The notes: a model not told the origin generated them from the letters alone. A DNA stretch of 64,000 nt from Limnephilus marmoratus (GCA_917880885.1 OU862921.1:53246508-53310507); one strand, 5' to 3'. Shown: positions 1 to 9,625, counted from the first letter of the stretch. A program made the numbers and translations.

Positions 1-107
1 TTCCAAAAGATGCATTCGTTAAAAATTGACGGAAATACATAATTTTATGTGAAACCGTTTGAAACAGTTTATATGTATGTTGAATTATCCTTCAGCAAAA
101 CTTTGGA

Positions 108-262
108 TGCGAATCGAGCCTCTGACGGGCTTAGTCCGCCACTGCCTGGATACACTGACCCCAGATTCCGATCCACCCCTAATACCTTCTTACTTTCCAG
201 AACTTCCTCTCCTTTCCTTTCTTAAAAAGACCCTACACACATCAACTCCAAAGATTGCATAG
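108..262 (+). repeat. SINE-like repeat, 3' part (copy 1)
   Basis: This stretch matches the tail half of the dispersed repeat best seen at 24931-25276. Shared marks are a run of the form CAGATTCC..CCACCCCTAATACC, pyrimidine-rich TTCCAGAACTTCCTCTCC, then CCTTTCTTAAAAAGACCC and CTACACACATCAACTC. The poly(A)-preceded end is degraded. The reading frame across 59-262 is a by-product of the repeat and not a gene. The rest of 1-469 shows nothing I recognise. Confidence 0.55.
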
Positions 263-461
263 GCTTTGTGTATTATTATAGTGTATTTGCTTCTAGTTCC
301 CTTCTTAAAAACCTGCATCCATAATAATGATAATCTCTTGTTCTACAACTTGCTTTTTTGGAATCCCAGTTCTTGAGAGTAACTAAAATAACTGTAGCTC
401 TATTGGTGAGATAACACGTCATCTGGCGTCCTAAATTTATGGATAATTATTGTATTATTAT

Positions 462-469
462 GTAATTGC
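462..469. repeat. left TSD of hAT element
   Basis: GTAATTGC, paired with GTTATTGC at 3308-3315 (7 of 8 identical). An 8-bp duplication is the hAT signature. Confidence 0.65.
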
Positions 470-699
470 TAGGGCTCGGATAAATACGTGTTAAAAATTC
501 TAAATATGTACATATAATATGGACTAAAAAATGTAAAATATGGAAAAAATATGGAGTATAAAATAAGAATATCTTTCATATTAAACATTGTTTATTGTGA
601 AAAATTAATATGCAGTAACAGTTTACATTAAAAAATTATAAAAAGATAGTGAAATTTTCAGGTAATTCAAATAAAAAAATGAAATTTTTTTCATCCTCC

Positions 700-850
700 T
701 CTAAATCTGTCTTTTTAAAATGATGTAGTACACAATCACATGCTTTTTTAAATTATCGAAATTAAAACTTTGAAGATTTGGTCTAAATATAGCCTTATAT
801 CCTCTAAAAAATCTTTCCACATTAGATGATGTAATGGGAGCGTACTTAAA
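700..850 (-). pseudogene. hAT transposase C-terminal dimerisation region (fragment)
   Basis: Minus-strand translation from about 846 reads YAPITSSNVERFFRGYKAIF, then RPNLQSFNFDNLKKHVIVYY, then a stop near 701. This fits the C-terminal hATC dimerisation domain of hAT transposases, whose hallmark is a Ser-x-ERxFS-like motif followed by an Asn-Leu-Lys-Lys-hydrophobic block. It stops abruptly at the nested LINE's 3' tail. The catalytic DDE part is absent. Assignment is from motif recognition and the surrounding TIRs support it. Confidence 0.65.
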
Positions 851-854
851 TAAA

Positions 855-2705
855 TAAAATAAACAAAATAAATAAAATAAATAAATAAATAAATAATAAT
901 AAATAAGTGTTTATTCCAGTATGTGGGGAGGAGAGTGCAATCCCACACATTCCATAAGGGTATAATATAAACATACATGTACAAAGTATTTGAAAGGAAA
1001 AAAAATAAAAAGAAGGTGAATATGAATGTACAGGAAACAAAAAAAGGTAATAAGCTAATAGTAGTAAAAGGAAAACAAAAGAAATAATAATATTAAGCTT
1101 TCAGGATTCTGTGAGCATGTAAGGAGCCAGTATTTTTCTCCAGTGTGCATCAATACTGGATGATGGACTGAGGCGGGCTTCCATGACGAGGATGTTTCCA
1201 GAGCTGCTTATCCTTTCCCTCATTCCTGCCACCCTGGATCTAATAAGGGCTGCAAAGCCAGGAACTCACCCCTCCGTGAACATCCGGGAAGCGCTGCAAT
1301 ATCTGGGGAGACCAAACATTATGCGGAAGGCGTTGTTATACTGAACCCGAAGTCTTTCTATACTACTCTTCTTGTAGTTTGCCCAGAACTCAGACGTATA
1401 CAGTGTTGCGCAGAAGGAAAGGAAGAGCGTCCTTTTTACAGCAGTACTGCAAAGGCGGAATCTTCTACTGAGCATGATTGCTTTTACACTGAGAGCTCTT
1501 CTTTGCCTATCGATGTCGTCATCGTCCATCAGATTACTGGTGATTATGTGTCCAAGGTATTTAGTTCCTTCAGTCACCTGCAGGTTCACACCATTCAGGG
1601 TAGCTGGAGGAATATTTTTTGGTCCTTGTCCATATCTTACGACCAGTAGAGCCGTTTTAGTGGGGTTGTATTGCATGTTTGTTTCTTCAGCAAACTCTTC
1701 GCAGATCTTTAAAAGAATTCGTAGGCCCCTTATGGATGGTGCCATCAATACCATGTCGTCCGCATAACTGATGTTGTTCAGAAACTGTCCTCCAATTTGG
1801 CAGCCTACCCCTGCATTGCTTAGCCTGTCGGTGAGTTCGTCCATGTACAGGTTGAACAATATCGGGGACATGCATCCTCCCTGTCTAACGCCGCTCTTCA
1901 GGAGGAAAGGTTCGGAGAGTCCATCTTTCCACCTTACTAAGTTCTCCTGCTGTCTATGCCACAAGTCGAGGATATGTATCACCGCCGGTGATATGCCTCT
2001 TTCCCTGAGTTTATCCCATAGTAGAGGGTGAGAAACCCTGTCGAAGGCCTTGCTCAGATCTAGAAAACATGCATACGTGGTGGTCTTTTTATTCCTGTAG
2101 TATAGTTCTTTTCACAGTAAATATAGCAGTATCGGTAGACATTTGCTTTTTGAAGCCCATTTGGTTGTCCTTAGTTTCCAAGCTGGGACCGATCTGGTTT
2201 AGTAGTAGACGTTCGAATAATCGTGCGATGGTGGTGGCAATTGAAATCGATCTGTAGCTACCCTGGGAGGTAGAGTCCAACGATTTTGATTTGAGAATGG
2301 GAGTTATTATTGTTCTTGTCATGTCAGTTGGTAGGTATCCATTCTTTAAGATGTCGGTAAACAGACTCGCCAGCAGTTGAAGAATTGGTCCTCCAGCGTG
2401 TTTGATGTGTTCGATACTCAATCCGTCGTGACCTGCTGATTTTCCAGCTTTCATGTATCTCAGGGCGGTGTTGACCATGTCTGCTGTGATCAAGAGGACA
2501 CTGTCTTCATTTGGGATAGGACTAGGTGGTGGTTTGCTTGCAGAGTTCGGTGAGGTCGGAGTAGAGATGGAGAAGTGATCTGCAAAAATGTTAGCAATTG
2601 CTTTAGTGTTTGTTTCTCCATTTATGTTGCACGGAATTTTACATTTCACGTTGCAGTGTTTATTTGTCTTCAGCCAAAACTGTTTGAAATCACGACTATG
2701 TAAAT
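855..2705 (-). mobile_element. 5'-truncated non-LTR retrotransposon (CR1/Rex/Daphne-like)
   Basis: The element runs right to left. Its coding part starts near 2702 inside the RT N-terminal region, and the 3' end lies in an (AAATA)n microsatellite at 855-900 just beyond GGAATAAACACTT (minus strand). A second copy of the same family at 32848-33405 ends in almost the same way but with an (ATT)n tail, which defines the 3' terminus by comparison. No TSD could be made out. It lies inside the hAT element, so it is the younger of the two. Confidence 0.7.
1095..2702 (-). pseudogene. LINE reverse transcriptase, broken
   Basis: Minus-strand frames give an RT. In order: fingers with KSAGHDGLSIEHIKHAG (in 2089-2649), the motif A block CFLDLSKAFDRVSHPL near 2030, then SGVRQGGCMSPILFNLYMDEL (motif B) and ISYADDMVLM with catalytic YADD near 1760. 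The C-terminal LINE region follows with YNNAFRIMFGLPRYCSASRM. Two lesions are visible: a one-base frame change near 2090, between KRTILQ and the YYRNKK block, and a TGA at 1266-1268 where the sister copy at 33.2 kb has Arg (GRVHTF). Past the TGA the frame continues to about 1095. The endonuclease and any ORF1 are absent. Not functional. Confidence 0.8.
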
Positions 2706-2960
2706 CTCCTGCTTAAAGACGCCTAGTTCCAAAATTGTGTAAGGTACGTCTGCAGTACCCTCAAAGCTTCCGCTCAGAACTTTATTAACTGTTTTAGGGT
2801 ATCAAATCCTTTATTTTTGTCTAAAATATACTTTTTTGGCTTGAGAAGTCTTCAATATATTTTTCCAATTTGAAACGCATAGGTTGTTTATCCTTAGGTA
2901 TTTTGAAATTAAACTGATAGGTACCTAGACAGTAGTAGTAGGTGACTTAGCACGTAAAAA
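2705..2960 (-). pseudogene. hAT transposase N-terminal fragment
   Basis: Minus-strand translation near 2910 reads IPKDKQPMRFKLEKYIEDFS and shortly after a frame-broken stretch. The opening (M)PK-K-P--KL-KYI-DF resembles the start of many insect hAT transposases. The expected start codon appears as ATA. Several stops follow. It lies on the opposite side of the nested LINE from the C-terminal piece and on the same strand, as expected for one interrupted gene. Confidence 0.5.
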
Positions 2961-3307
2961 TAAAAAGACGCGCAAGCAACACGGCAGGAACGTCGCTCGT
3001 CATTGGTGATCGCCGCCGCGCGGAGAGGAAGAGAATCAAAAATCAAATTATGCGGCCGTGTGCGTTAAGAGAATACAAACACGTAAAATTATATCAATTT
3101 TTGTGAACTAACTCATGTTTTATGATATAAAAAACGAAAATATGGATTATTGTGATATTTTTAGTAAAATATGGACTTCACCATGAAATATGGAAAATAA
3201 AAATTGGTTTTTCACAATCTATATATGATAATCTAGGTAGAGAACACATACGGGACCGAAAATGGTGAAAATTAAAAATATGTATTTACATATTAATCCG
3301 GGCCTTA

Positions 3308-5050
3308 GTTATTGCCAACAACGACCTAGAAAGGATAGTTTCTTTGTGACCAAAGAATTTCTTCAAAGAACGTAGATGTCTATACCGCCATTAAAGTTTT
3401 TGTATGTAAATAACATTTTAATAGCCGAAAGATTAAATATTTTTACATATTCCATTTTGTTGCTTACTCTATAATACTTACATTGAAGTTAGATATTTTT
3501 AAATTAAATTCTTTTCATATTCCTTCGTATGCTTTTTATATTCTTTAATACTATTTTATTTAATAAATTATATTATCTTTTATATTCCCTTATATTATTG
3601 TTTTTTTTTTAAATGCTAATGCTCTATATTTAAAATGTTGATGAACTATATGTAAAATCGACCACCATAACACGAGCATGTGCCTAGCATGGTGGTCGAA
3701 AAATTCAAATAATGTATCCTTTAAAGAAATGAATAAATATATTTTTTTTTATTTAAAATTCTTTGAAAGAATTTAACTTTACCTACCTACCATACTTTAT
3801 GGCGTTTACGTATACCTGTCTACAATTTGTGGGTAGCGGAGACCTACTGAAACTCCTCAGGTATTTACATGCTTATCATGCCTCACATAATTTTCAATGC
3901 AAAAATACACGGTTCGATTAGCTATTAATATTGCTTCCTGCCGCAAATTTATATTACCTTCGAATCAAAGAGCTTTAACAGGAAACTGCCCCGGCCAACC
4001 GGACTGGATTTTACGATTTATTTTATATTTCATCCAGAATGTAATGCGAAATCAGTCACGCCGTGAGTTTAGTCCGAAAGAATAATATTATTAATGCCTC
4101 TCCATTATCGGATTATTTGCTAATACTTCAATAAATCGATTAATATTTATAATGATGGAATCGAAGCGAGATGGTATTCAACGTTAGTTCAAGGGAATTA
4201 AAATCGCTTCAATGGTTTCTTCAATTATAACGATAATATAGTTGATAATATTAATAAAGATGTATTTATGGTTACAATATAATATTAGTGTAAGCTTTTT
4301 GTTTTATTGGGATTAAACCAATTTAAACAGTTGGTGACTTATCGAACCTACCACTCTTCCATATTATGGAAGAGTGGTAGGATCCTTTACATAGGTCCCA
4401 GAGATCACAAGTTCGAAACTCAACGCAAGTTAAAATAATTAAATACGTTTTTTTTAAATTAACTTATAATATGATAAATAATTATGCATTTCGTTCGAGG
4501 ATGGAAGAAAATCTCCGTTTTTTTGTGAATTTTGAGAATAGAACATTCCTTGTAAGCCCTTTTGCTAAAATTAGTGACCACGCCTGAAAATCCAGGTATT
4601 TTTGCTATATTTATTTATCTATGATTTTTAGGTTGAATCTTGCGTAAAGTATTTTAATTTAACATATTTTAAAGAAAAATATTTAATAGAACGTATACTT
4701 ACCATATTGTTCTAAATGCCTTAATGTGCAGATAGAACCACATGCCACCTAGGTATAATAATTAATTACCTAAAGTTCTATCACCATTTCCCTGATGCTA
4801 TTGCAAGACAGGGACATATTCTAAAGTAATATTTTCCCTTAAATAAAATTTTAAATATATAAAGTAAATGCTTTATTCAAGATTGGATCTCAAAATTAGA
4901 AATAATAATAATATTTGGCTAATTTACAAGGAGCCATTTTTGTGAAAAATCACTTCAAGGGCGCTGAAATCTGTAAATAGATTGTGAGAAATCGTCTTTG
5001 CAAACTTCGCGTCTTAGAAAATGGTAAGGCGAAGTTAGAACCTAACCAAC
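3308..5050. other. no gene; AT-rich intergenic DNA
   Basis: After the hAT TSD I see only AT-rich sequence, short T runs (3600-3611) and one perfect hairpin at 4347-4381. A B-box-like GTTCGAAAC at about 4412 follows the hairpin but no tRNA cloverleaf can be drawn. The short open frame 3897-4085 has no recognisable domain. Confidence 0.6.
4347..4381. repeat. perfect 17-bp hairpin
   Basis: CCTACCACTCTTCCATA is followed after one T by its exact reverse complement. No element boundary is visible around it. Confidence 0.85.
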
Positions 5051-5052
5051 TA

Positions 5053-5437
5053 AAGCTGGGTCCACACATGTTCTTTTGTCCGTTCCGTTCCTCCGTTCCG
5101 TATCAGCGTCGCGATCAAGAACGCTAGTTTGGACGCCCGTTCGGAACGGTACGGTGTTACGGAGGTACGTTACGGGTAGAGGTACGCCCCAATCCATCGG
5201 GAGTCGGTTTATTCGGCCCGTTCAAAGGCGATACGATACGGATGCGCCAGTCTGGACGCGATCGCGGCATGCGCAGGTCGTTCTCTCTGTCGCTGGAATG
5301 AACACGCGGATGCCGATGATCGCAGCGACGTTACGGAGGTACGGGCTATTTTTACTTCCATCCAGAGTTTTTGATACGGAACGGAGGTACGGAACAGAGG
5401 AACGGAACGTACAAAAGAACATGTGTGGACCCAGCTT
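5053..5437. mobile_element. 385-bp MITE with long TIRs and TA duplication
   Basis: The ends are inverted repeats starting AAGCTGGGTCCACACATG on each strand and extending about 50 bp inward with a small indel. Both ends are bounded by TA (5051-5052 and 5438-5439), as for Tc1/mariner-type or other TA-targeting families. The interior is unusually GC-rich for the region and full of degenerate GTTCCG/GGAACGG and GGTACGG motifs. The open frames on both strands (5076-5444, 5222-5422) result from this composition and are not genes. Confidence 0.75.
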
Positions 5438-5621
5438 TAAGTAACGAACTACACCGCGCCCTGTAAAATCGATAAATTATTGTCAGATACTAAAAAAAAG
5501 AACGGCAATTGCAAAACCTTGACCAAATAGGGAGACTGCATGTATTTATTGAATATTTTATCACCACCATTCAATCATTGCCCTTATCTGGTTTAATAAG
5601 TACCTACTTAAATTATACAAT

Positions 5622-5633
5622 GTAAAATTATAT
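5622..5633. repeat. left 12-bp TSD of PLE-A
   Basis: GTAAAATTATAT, repeated exactly at 7777-7788 beyond the far end of the element. Confidence 0.7.
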
Positions 5634-5718
5634 TTTTATTTTTTTTATTATATAATCAATAATATTATTATTAAATTAATAAAAACAGTTTATTTTTAAA
5701 CAAGTTCTGCTGTGTAAT
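5632..5718. repeat. left arm of 87-bp inverted repeat, PLE-A
   Basis: Reads as the exact reverse complement of 7648-7734 (contains AAACAGTTTATTTTTAAAC and ends GCTGTGTAAT). A second GCTGTGTAAT directly follows at 5721-5730, at the join to the ORF, suggesting microhomology during insertion. Confidence 0.9.
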
Positions 5719-7398
5719 GTGCTGTGTAATGCAGATAAGGGAAATTCGGTAGTTATCTTAAACAAAGTCGATTACATAAATAAAGTAGAAGCATTCTTAA
5801 AGCCAGAAGAATTTGAAATCTTAAATAAGGATCCAACGGACAAAATTTCAGTAAACGTACGAAACCTAATTAATAATTGTAAATCAATATTCTCAAATAA
5901 ATACGCTCAAAGAAGTGCAATGGTAATGAATCCAAGGGCTCCTGCACTGTACGGGCAACCCAAAATTCATAAAGTAAATATTCCCATCCGACCCGTCGTT
6001 TCCTTCATAAATGCCCCAACAACATTACTCGCCAAAAAACTTAATTTTCTCTTCAAACATTATACTAAATTCTCTCCAAAATATAGCGTTAAAAATTCTC
6101 TAGAAGTTATAAATAAAATTCAAAACTTAGATCTCCCACATAACTGCCAATTTGTATCTTTAGACGACGTAAGCCTTTTTAGCAATATCCCTATCCAAGA
6201 GTGCCTTAAAATCATTAAAGATATATTAGATAAATCTAACATAAATCCAGTAATTAAAAAAGACTTATTAGACTTATTTAAAATATGCCTGGAGACAAAC
6301 TACTTTGCATTTAACGATAAATTCTATCAACAAAACGACGGCTTGCCTATGGGGTCACCACTAAGTTCTCTTCTTGCCGAAATATTCATGGACTATATCG
6401 AAAATCAAATTTTAGACTCAATCTTTAGCAAACACATAATTTACTATGTGCGTTATGTTGATGACATTTTGATCTGTTGGAAAGGTACCAACAGACAATT
6501 AGACCTTTTCGTTTCATTAGCTAACTCCATCAACCGTAAAATCTGCTTTACGGTCGAAAGAGAGTGTAATAATAAAATTAATTTTTTAGACTTAACAATC
6601 GGCAGAGAAAATAATAAACATACATTTGAAATTTTCCGTAAGCCTACGTTTACCGATACGACCATTAATTCTAAATCTTTGCACCCATGGTCACATAAAT
6701 TATCTGCTTATCACTCGATGATACACAGACTTACTAACATCCCGCTTGACAATAAAGCATACGAAAAGGAAAAAAATATAATTTTATCAATCGCAAAAAA
6801 TAACGGCTTCAAGGGTAGAGACATTGATAAAATAATTAGTCATAAAAAACACAAAATTAACCTTAACTCAATTTACCCAACGATTAATAATAAAACGAAT
6901 AATAAATTTGCGTGTTTGGAATTTGTCGGACCTACATCTGATAAAATTGCTAAAGTTCTCAAAAATTGTGGATTAGACATTGCCTTCCGCACTAATCATA
7001 ATCTGGGATCATCCCTTAAAAACTCGAAAAGTAAAACACCGAAATTAAAAAATAGCGGCATTTATTAACTCCAGTGTGACGAATGCAATGCTGTTTATGT
7101 TGGACAAACTGGCCGGTCCTTTAATACTAGATTCAAAGAGCACATACGATCATTTAAAAACAATAATAAAATTCAATCTCAATTTGCCAGACACCTCCTA
7201 GAAGAGAATCACTCACTTAGCGATGATAATAAACCAACTCCTTTACACATCCAAAATAAAGGACGTAAACTTGATCTTTTAGAGCAGCTGGAAATCAACA
7301 AACATAATAATAATCCTAAAGCTATTTTAATAAACGAACGAAAAAATATAATTTACTCTCCGCTTCTAAATATTTTCAAACCAATTCAAAATAATTAA
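5719..7398 (+). pseudogene. Penelope-type RT + GIY-YIG endonuclease, one nonsense codon
   Basis: Only two defects are visible: loss of the N-terminus and a TAA at 7066-7068. RT marks in order are ADKGNSVVI (truncated start), PIRPVVSF, motif A VSLDDVSLFSNIPI, motif B NDGLPMGSPLSS, motif C RYVDDILICW (catalytic YVDD), KINFLDLTI, then the PLE-typical FRKPTFTD and HSMIHRL blocks. The stop falls right after NSGIY. The same frame stays open to 7398 and supplies the rest of the nuclease: ECNAVYVGQTGRSFNTRFKE, HLLEENHS, and the C-terminal LEQLEINKH block. Comparison with PLE-B (NSGIYKLKC) suggests a Lys codon became TAA. PLE RT with GIY-YIG mediates target-primed insertion. The first visible codon is GTG in the join, not a real start. 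Confidence 0.9.
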
Positions 7399-7601
7399 TT
7401 ATGCTTGAAACCATGAGTCAGCATTTGCAAATGACTCACAATATAATTAGACTATCAGTCGAAGTGGGAAATTACACTAATTGGGAAAATAATAACCATT
7501 AGTGTCTCAGTCATTTTTAATCAGAAATTGGAAATCAGTCATAATAAATACCTCTCTAGAAATAGTATAAATATATCGTCTGTATGTGGCATGACCACAG
7601 T

Positions 7602-7634
7602 TTGATAATGCCTTCAGAAGGCGAAACAGCTGTC
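7602..7634 (+). ncRNA. hammerhead ribozyme motif, PLE-A 3' region (variant core)
   Basis: Reading: core box TTGATAA (7602-7608), stem II GCCTT-CAG-AAGGC (7610-7622), GAAAC (7623-7627), then ACA-GC-TGT forming a minimal stem III and ending in triad GTC at 7632-7634. The canonical first box is CUGANGA. Here positions 3 and 8, which pair in the active fold, are U and A in place of C and G. Stem I is weak as drawn. PLEs are known to carry hammerheads in their pseudo-LTRs. Activity is untested. Confidence 0.6.
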
Positions 7635-7647
7635 ACGCGTAACAATA

Positions 7648-7734
7648 ATTACACAGCAGAACTTGTTTAAAAATAAACTGTTTTTATTAATTTAATAATA
7701 ATATTATTGATTATATAATAAAAAAAATAAAAAT
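7648..7734. repeat. right arm of 87-bp inverted repeat, PLE-A
   Basis: Exact reverse complement of 5632-5718. It lies just downstream of the hammerhead motif. Confidence 0.9.
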
Positions 7735-7776
7735 TAAAATGGAGTTCTACAAATTAAACTTGATAACAATAAATAA

Positions 7777-7788
7777 GTAAAATTATAT
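7777..7788. repeat. right 12-bp TSD of PLE-A
   Basis: GTAAAATTATAT, identical to 5622-5633. Confidence 0.7.
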
Positions 7789-8285
7789 AACCATATCGAT
7801 AAACTAGACTATGTGTTTAAATAATATAACCTTGGTACGATGTGGGAATTTTCCGGGAGGCCGCTATTACTTCTTACAACTTACAATAATCTTGACGGGG
7901 TGTTGAGATCTTGCAGCTTCCAAGAGAGGCGAGAGGCTGATTCCGTATGCAAGAACATACGTAGACACCGCGTGCTGAGAAAAATGATATCAGGCAATAT
8001 TCACACCCTTTCCGCCGCAAACCTCTCATCACTTACGTCTTGTCGTGTGCTTGTCAGTAGAGACACGTATCTAAATCTACCCTGCTAAAGTTTTTTCCCA
8101 AACTAAACACAATTTATCAAATTTGATGCCTAGTTTGTCTTCTGAAACACTTCTAACATACGAAATCAGCTCGCAGAGATAAGCTCCTAACATATCGAAC
8201 CACAAACACTTGTATTTATAGATCACATAATCGTCACCATTATCTTCCAGCCGAATACATATATGTATATGTAAATAATAATAAT
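7789..8285. other. no gene recognised
   Basis: Open frames 7840-8088 (+) and 8077-8337 (-) carry no domain I recognise and no codon signal beyond chance length. Confidence 0.5.
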
Positions 8286-8329
8286 AAATGTTCACGTGAG
8301 ATCTATATATAGATCTCACGTGAACATTT
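8286..8329. repeat. 44-bp perfect palindrome
   Basis: Both 22-bp halves are exact reverse complements with no spacer. The arm contains TGTTCACGTGAGATCTATA and the centre is TATATA. No transposon ends are visible beside it. Confidence 0.9.
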
Positions 8330-8489
8330 GACAACAATCAAGTTTTACCTATTGGTAACGAAACGGTGTTCTTTTTCGAATGATCGTTGATCAGAGATTA
8401 GTTGAAGGAAAAAACGGAATCATCCCTTTCTTGCATTTTAAATAATAATTCTCACTTTAATAAGTTTTAGTGTTGAGATTTCTTCTGGT

Positions 8490-8639
8490 GTTGGTACCTT
8501 GGGGGTGCAGCACAGCTTCTCCAGGTATCAAACTGGAGGTCAGCCGCTGAGGACAGGAGGAGTTGGAGGCGAATGTTGCAGGAGGTCAAAGCTCGATATG
8601 GGCTGTAGCGCCATCGGAGAAAAAGAAGTTGGTACCTTG
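8490..8639 (+). mobile_element. very short 5'-truncated RTE insertion with 12-bp TSD
   Basis: The 126 bp between two copies of GTTGGTACCTTG (8490-8501 and 8628-8639) encode the C-terminus of an RTE-type ORF2: VSNWRSAAEDRRSWRRMLQE, then VKARYGL and TAG. This is followed by a short untranslated tail GCGCCATCGGAGAAAAAGAA. The tail aligns loosely with the 3' end of the larger RTE at 55.07 kb (CTGGAGG..GGGTTGTAGAGCCA). Only the last ~36 codons were inserted. Confidence 0.8.
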
Positions 8640-8789
8640 CAAGGATTACGTAGGTACAACATACATGATGAATATGTATTTTTTAAAATTACCTCAATTT
8701 GTTGGAAACAACCATACCCAGTTTTCTATAGTTTCTGTGTAATAAATTTTTTTACATCAACTCCACACATGTCATCTTTGGCGATATTG

Positions 8790-8968
8790 TGTGGTGGGCA
8801 CATACATCTGCCACCAAGACCCGGACAAACCTCACCCTATGAATCTGGGCACCCATGCTAAGCCACAACACGAAGCGAACCACTTGGTTGATTATGATTA
8901 CGAACGTATTATTGATTATCCAATAAATGGTTCCCGGAATGGCGGTGCCCATAACAGCCTCCCAAATT
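8790..8968 (-). repeat. SINE-like repeat, 5' part (copy 2)
   Basis: Minus strand begins TTTGGGAGGCTGTTATGGGC and keeps the family marks GGGAACCATTTATTGGATAA, CAAGTGGTTCGCTTCGTG and GGGTGAGGTTTGTCCGGGTC. The matching region in copy 24931-25276 follows the same order. Confidence 0.7.
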
Positions 8969-9061
8969 AAAATTATTTTGAATACAAACTATTGTATCGC
9001 TTTGGAAACACTTTTCTAGAATTTTTTTGGTGCAAAGAATTCTCGTTGCCGTGAAACTAAA

Positions 9062-9069
9062 AATATATC
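9062..9069. repeat. left TSD of hAT-type MITE
   Basis: AATATATC against AATATAAC at 9479-9486, 7 of 8 identical. Confidence 0.5.
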
Positions 9070-9478
9070 TACTGACCAACCGAAGGTTCGGTTTCGGTTT
9101 CAGCAAAAAAATCTAGTTTCGGCATCAGTTTAAGTTTAAGGAACAGAAACCGAAACTTTTTTAGACATGTTAAAAATCGATTGTTTACTGTTATTTGGCT
9201 TATTCAGACAGTTAACAAGTGTTAAATTAAATAAATAATAAAAAATAATAATTGAGGTATGTTTTGTTATTTTTTTGTAAATTTTGTTTATTTTGTAGAA
9301 GTATCTTATATAAAAAAAATATTTTTTCACACCCTTCAATTATTGTGTTTACACGTGTTTACTATCTGAATAAGTGTAAAAAAATAAGCCAAATAACAGT
9401 AAACAATCGATTTATAATATGTCTAAAAAAAGTTTCGGTTTCGGTTTCGGTGGAAAGTCCTGTTTCGGTCGGACACTA
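9070..9478. mobile_element. 409-bp hAT-type MITE rich in CCGAAA repeats
   Basis: Terminal inverted repeats are TACTGACCAACCGAA (left) and TAGTGTCCGACCGAA (right end, other strand), 12 of 15 matching. Long imperfect inverted arms follow. They share TTTTTAGACATGTT, AATCGATTGTTTACTGTTAT and TTGGCTTATTCAGA (9160-9215) with their complements at 9370-9430. Tandem GGTTTC units lie just inside both ends. The flanking octamers match 7 of 8. There is no transposase. The element would be mobilised in trans if a matching hAT exists. Confidence 0.65.
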
Positions 9479-9534
9479 AATATAACAGAGAACGAATGAG
9501 AACGAATAATTTTTCAGTTTATTTTTTTTTACTC

Positions 9535-9625
9535 ACCCCACATATGAGGTCGTCATAGATCCCTCAGGGCAAACCTCGAAGGCATTTGGAAATTATATGT
9601 GGAGGGTCTTTTTAAGGAGAAAATG
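9535..9625 (-). repeat. SINE-like repeat, 3' fragment (copy 3)
   Basis: On the minus strand it has CCTTAAAAAGACCCTCCACAT and CCCTGAGGGATCTATGACG, the tail signature of the family, but is degraded. Confidence 0.45.

Larger units (their letters stand above)
470..3307 (-). mobile_element. decayed hAT transposon carrying a nested LINE
   Basis: Terminal inverted repeats begin TAGGGCTCGGAT at 470 and, on the other strand, TAAGGCCCGGAT at 3307. Flanking octamers GTAATTGC (462-469) and GTTATTGC (3308-3315) match at 7 of 8 positions, as expected for the 8-bp duplication of hAT elements. The minus strand keeps the two ends of a hAT transposase (see 700-850 and 2705-2960). The centre of the transposase is missing and a LINE occupies 855-2705. 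Subterminal AT-rich motifs of the form AATATGGA recur near both ends. The copy is old and immobile. Confidence 0.75.
5634..7776 (+). mobile_element. Penelope-like element PLE-A, 5'-truncated
   Basis: The body holds an RT + GIY-YIG ORF remnant and a hammerhead motif near the 3' end. An 87-bp perfect inverted repeat (5632-5718 and 7648-7734) flanks the ORF, so the left end is an inverted copy of part of the right end. The 3' end continues 42 bp past the right arm and then meets the 12-bp TSD. Such inverted pseudo-LTR pieces are typical of PLEs. The N-terminal part of the ORF is missing: the left arm joins directly to the ADKG region of RT. Confidence 0.85.

Noticed and set aside
4362..4430. tRNA-like sequence with GTTCGAAAC box
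   Set aside because: No acceptor or anticodon stems can be paired; at best a relic of a tRNA-derived SINE.
5076..5444. 122-residue Arg-rich protein
   Set aside because: It lies wholly inside a palindromic MITE and reflects its GC-rich word composition.
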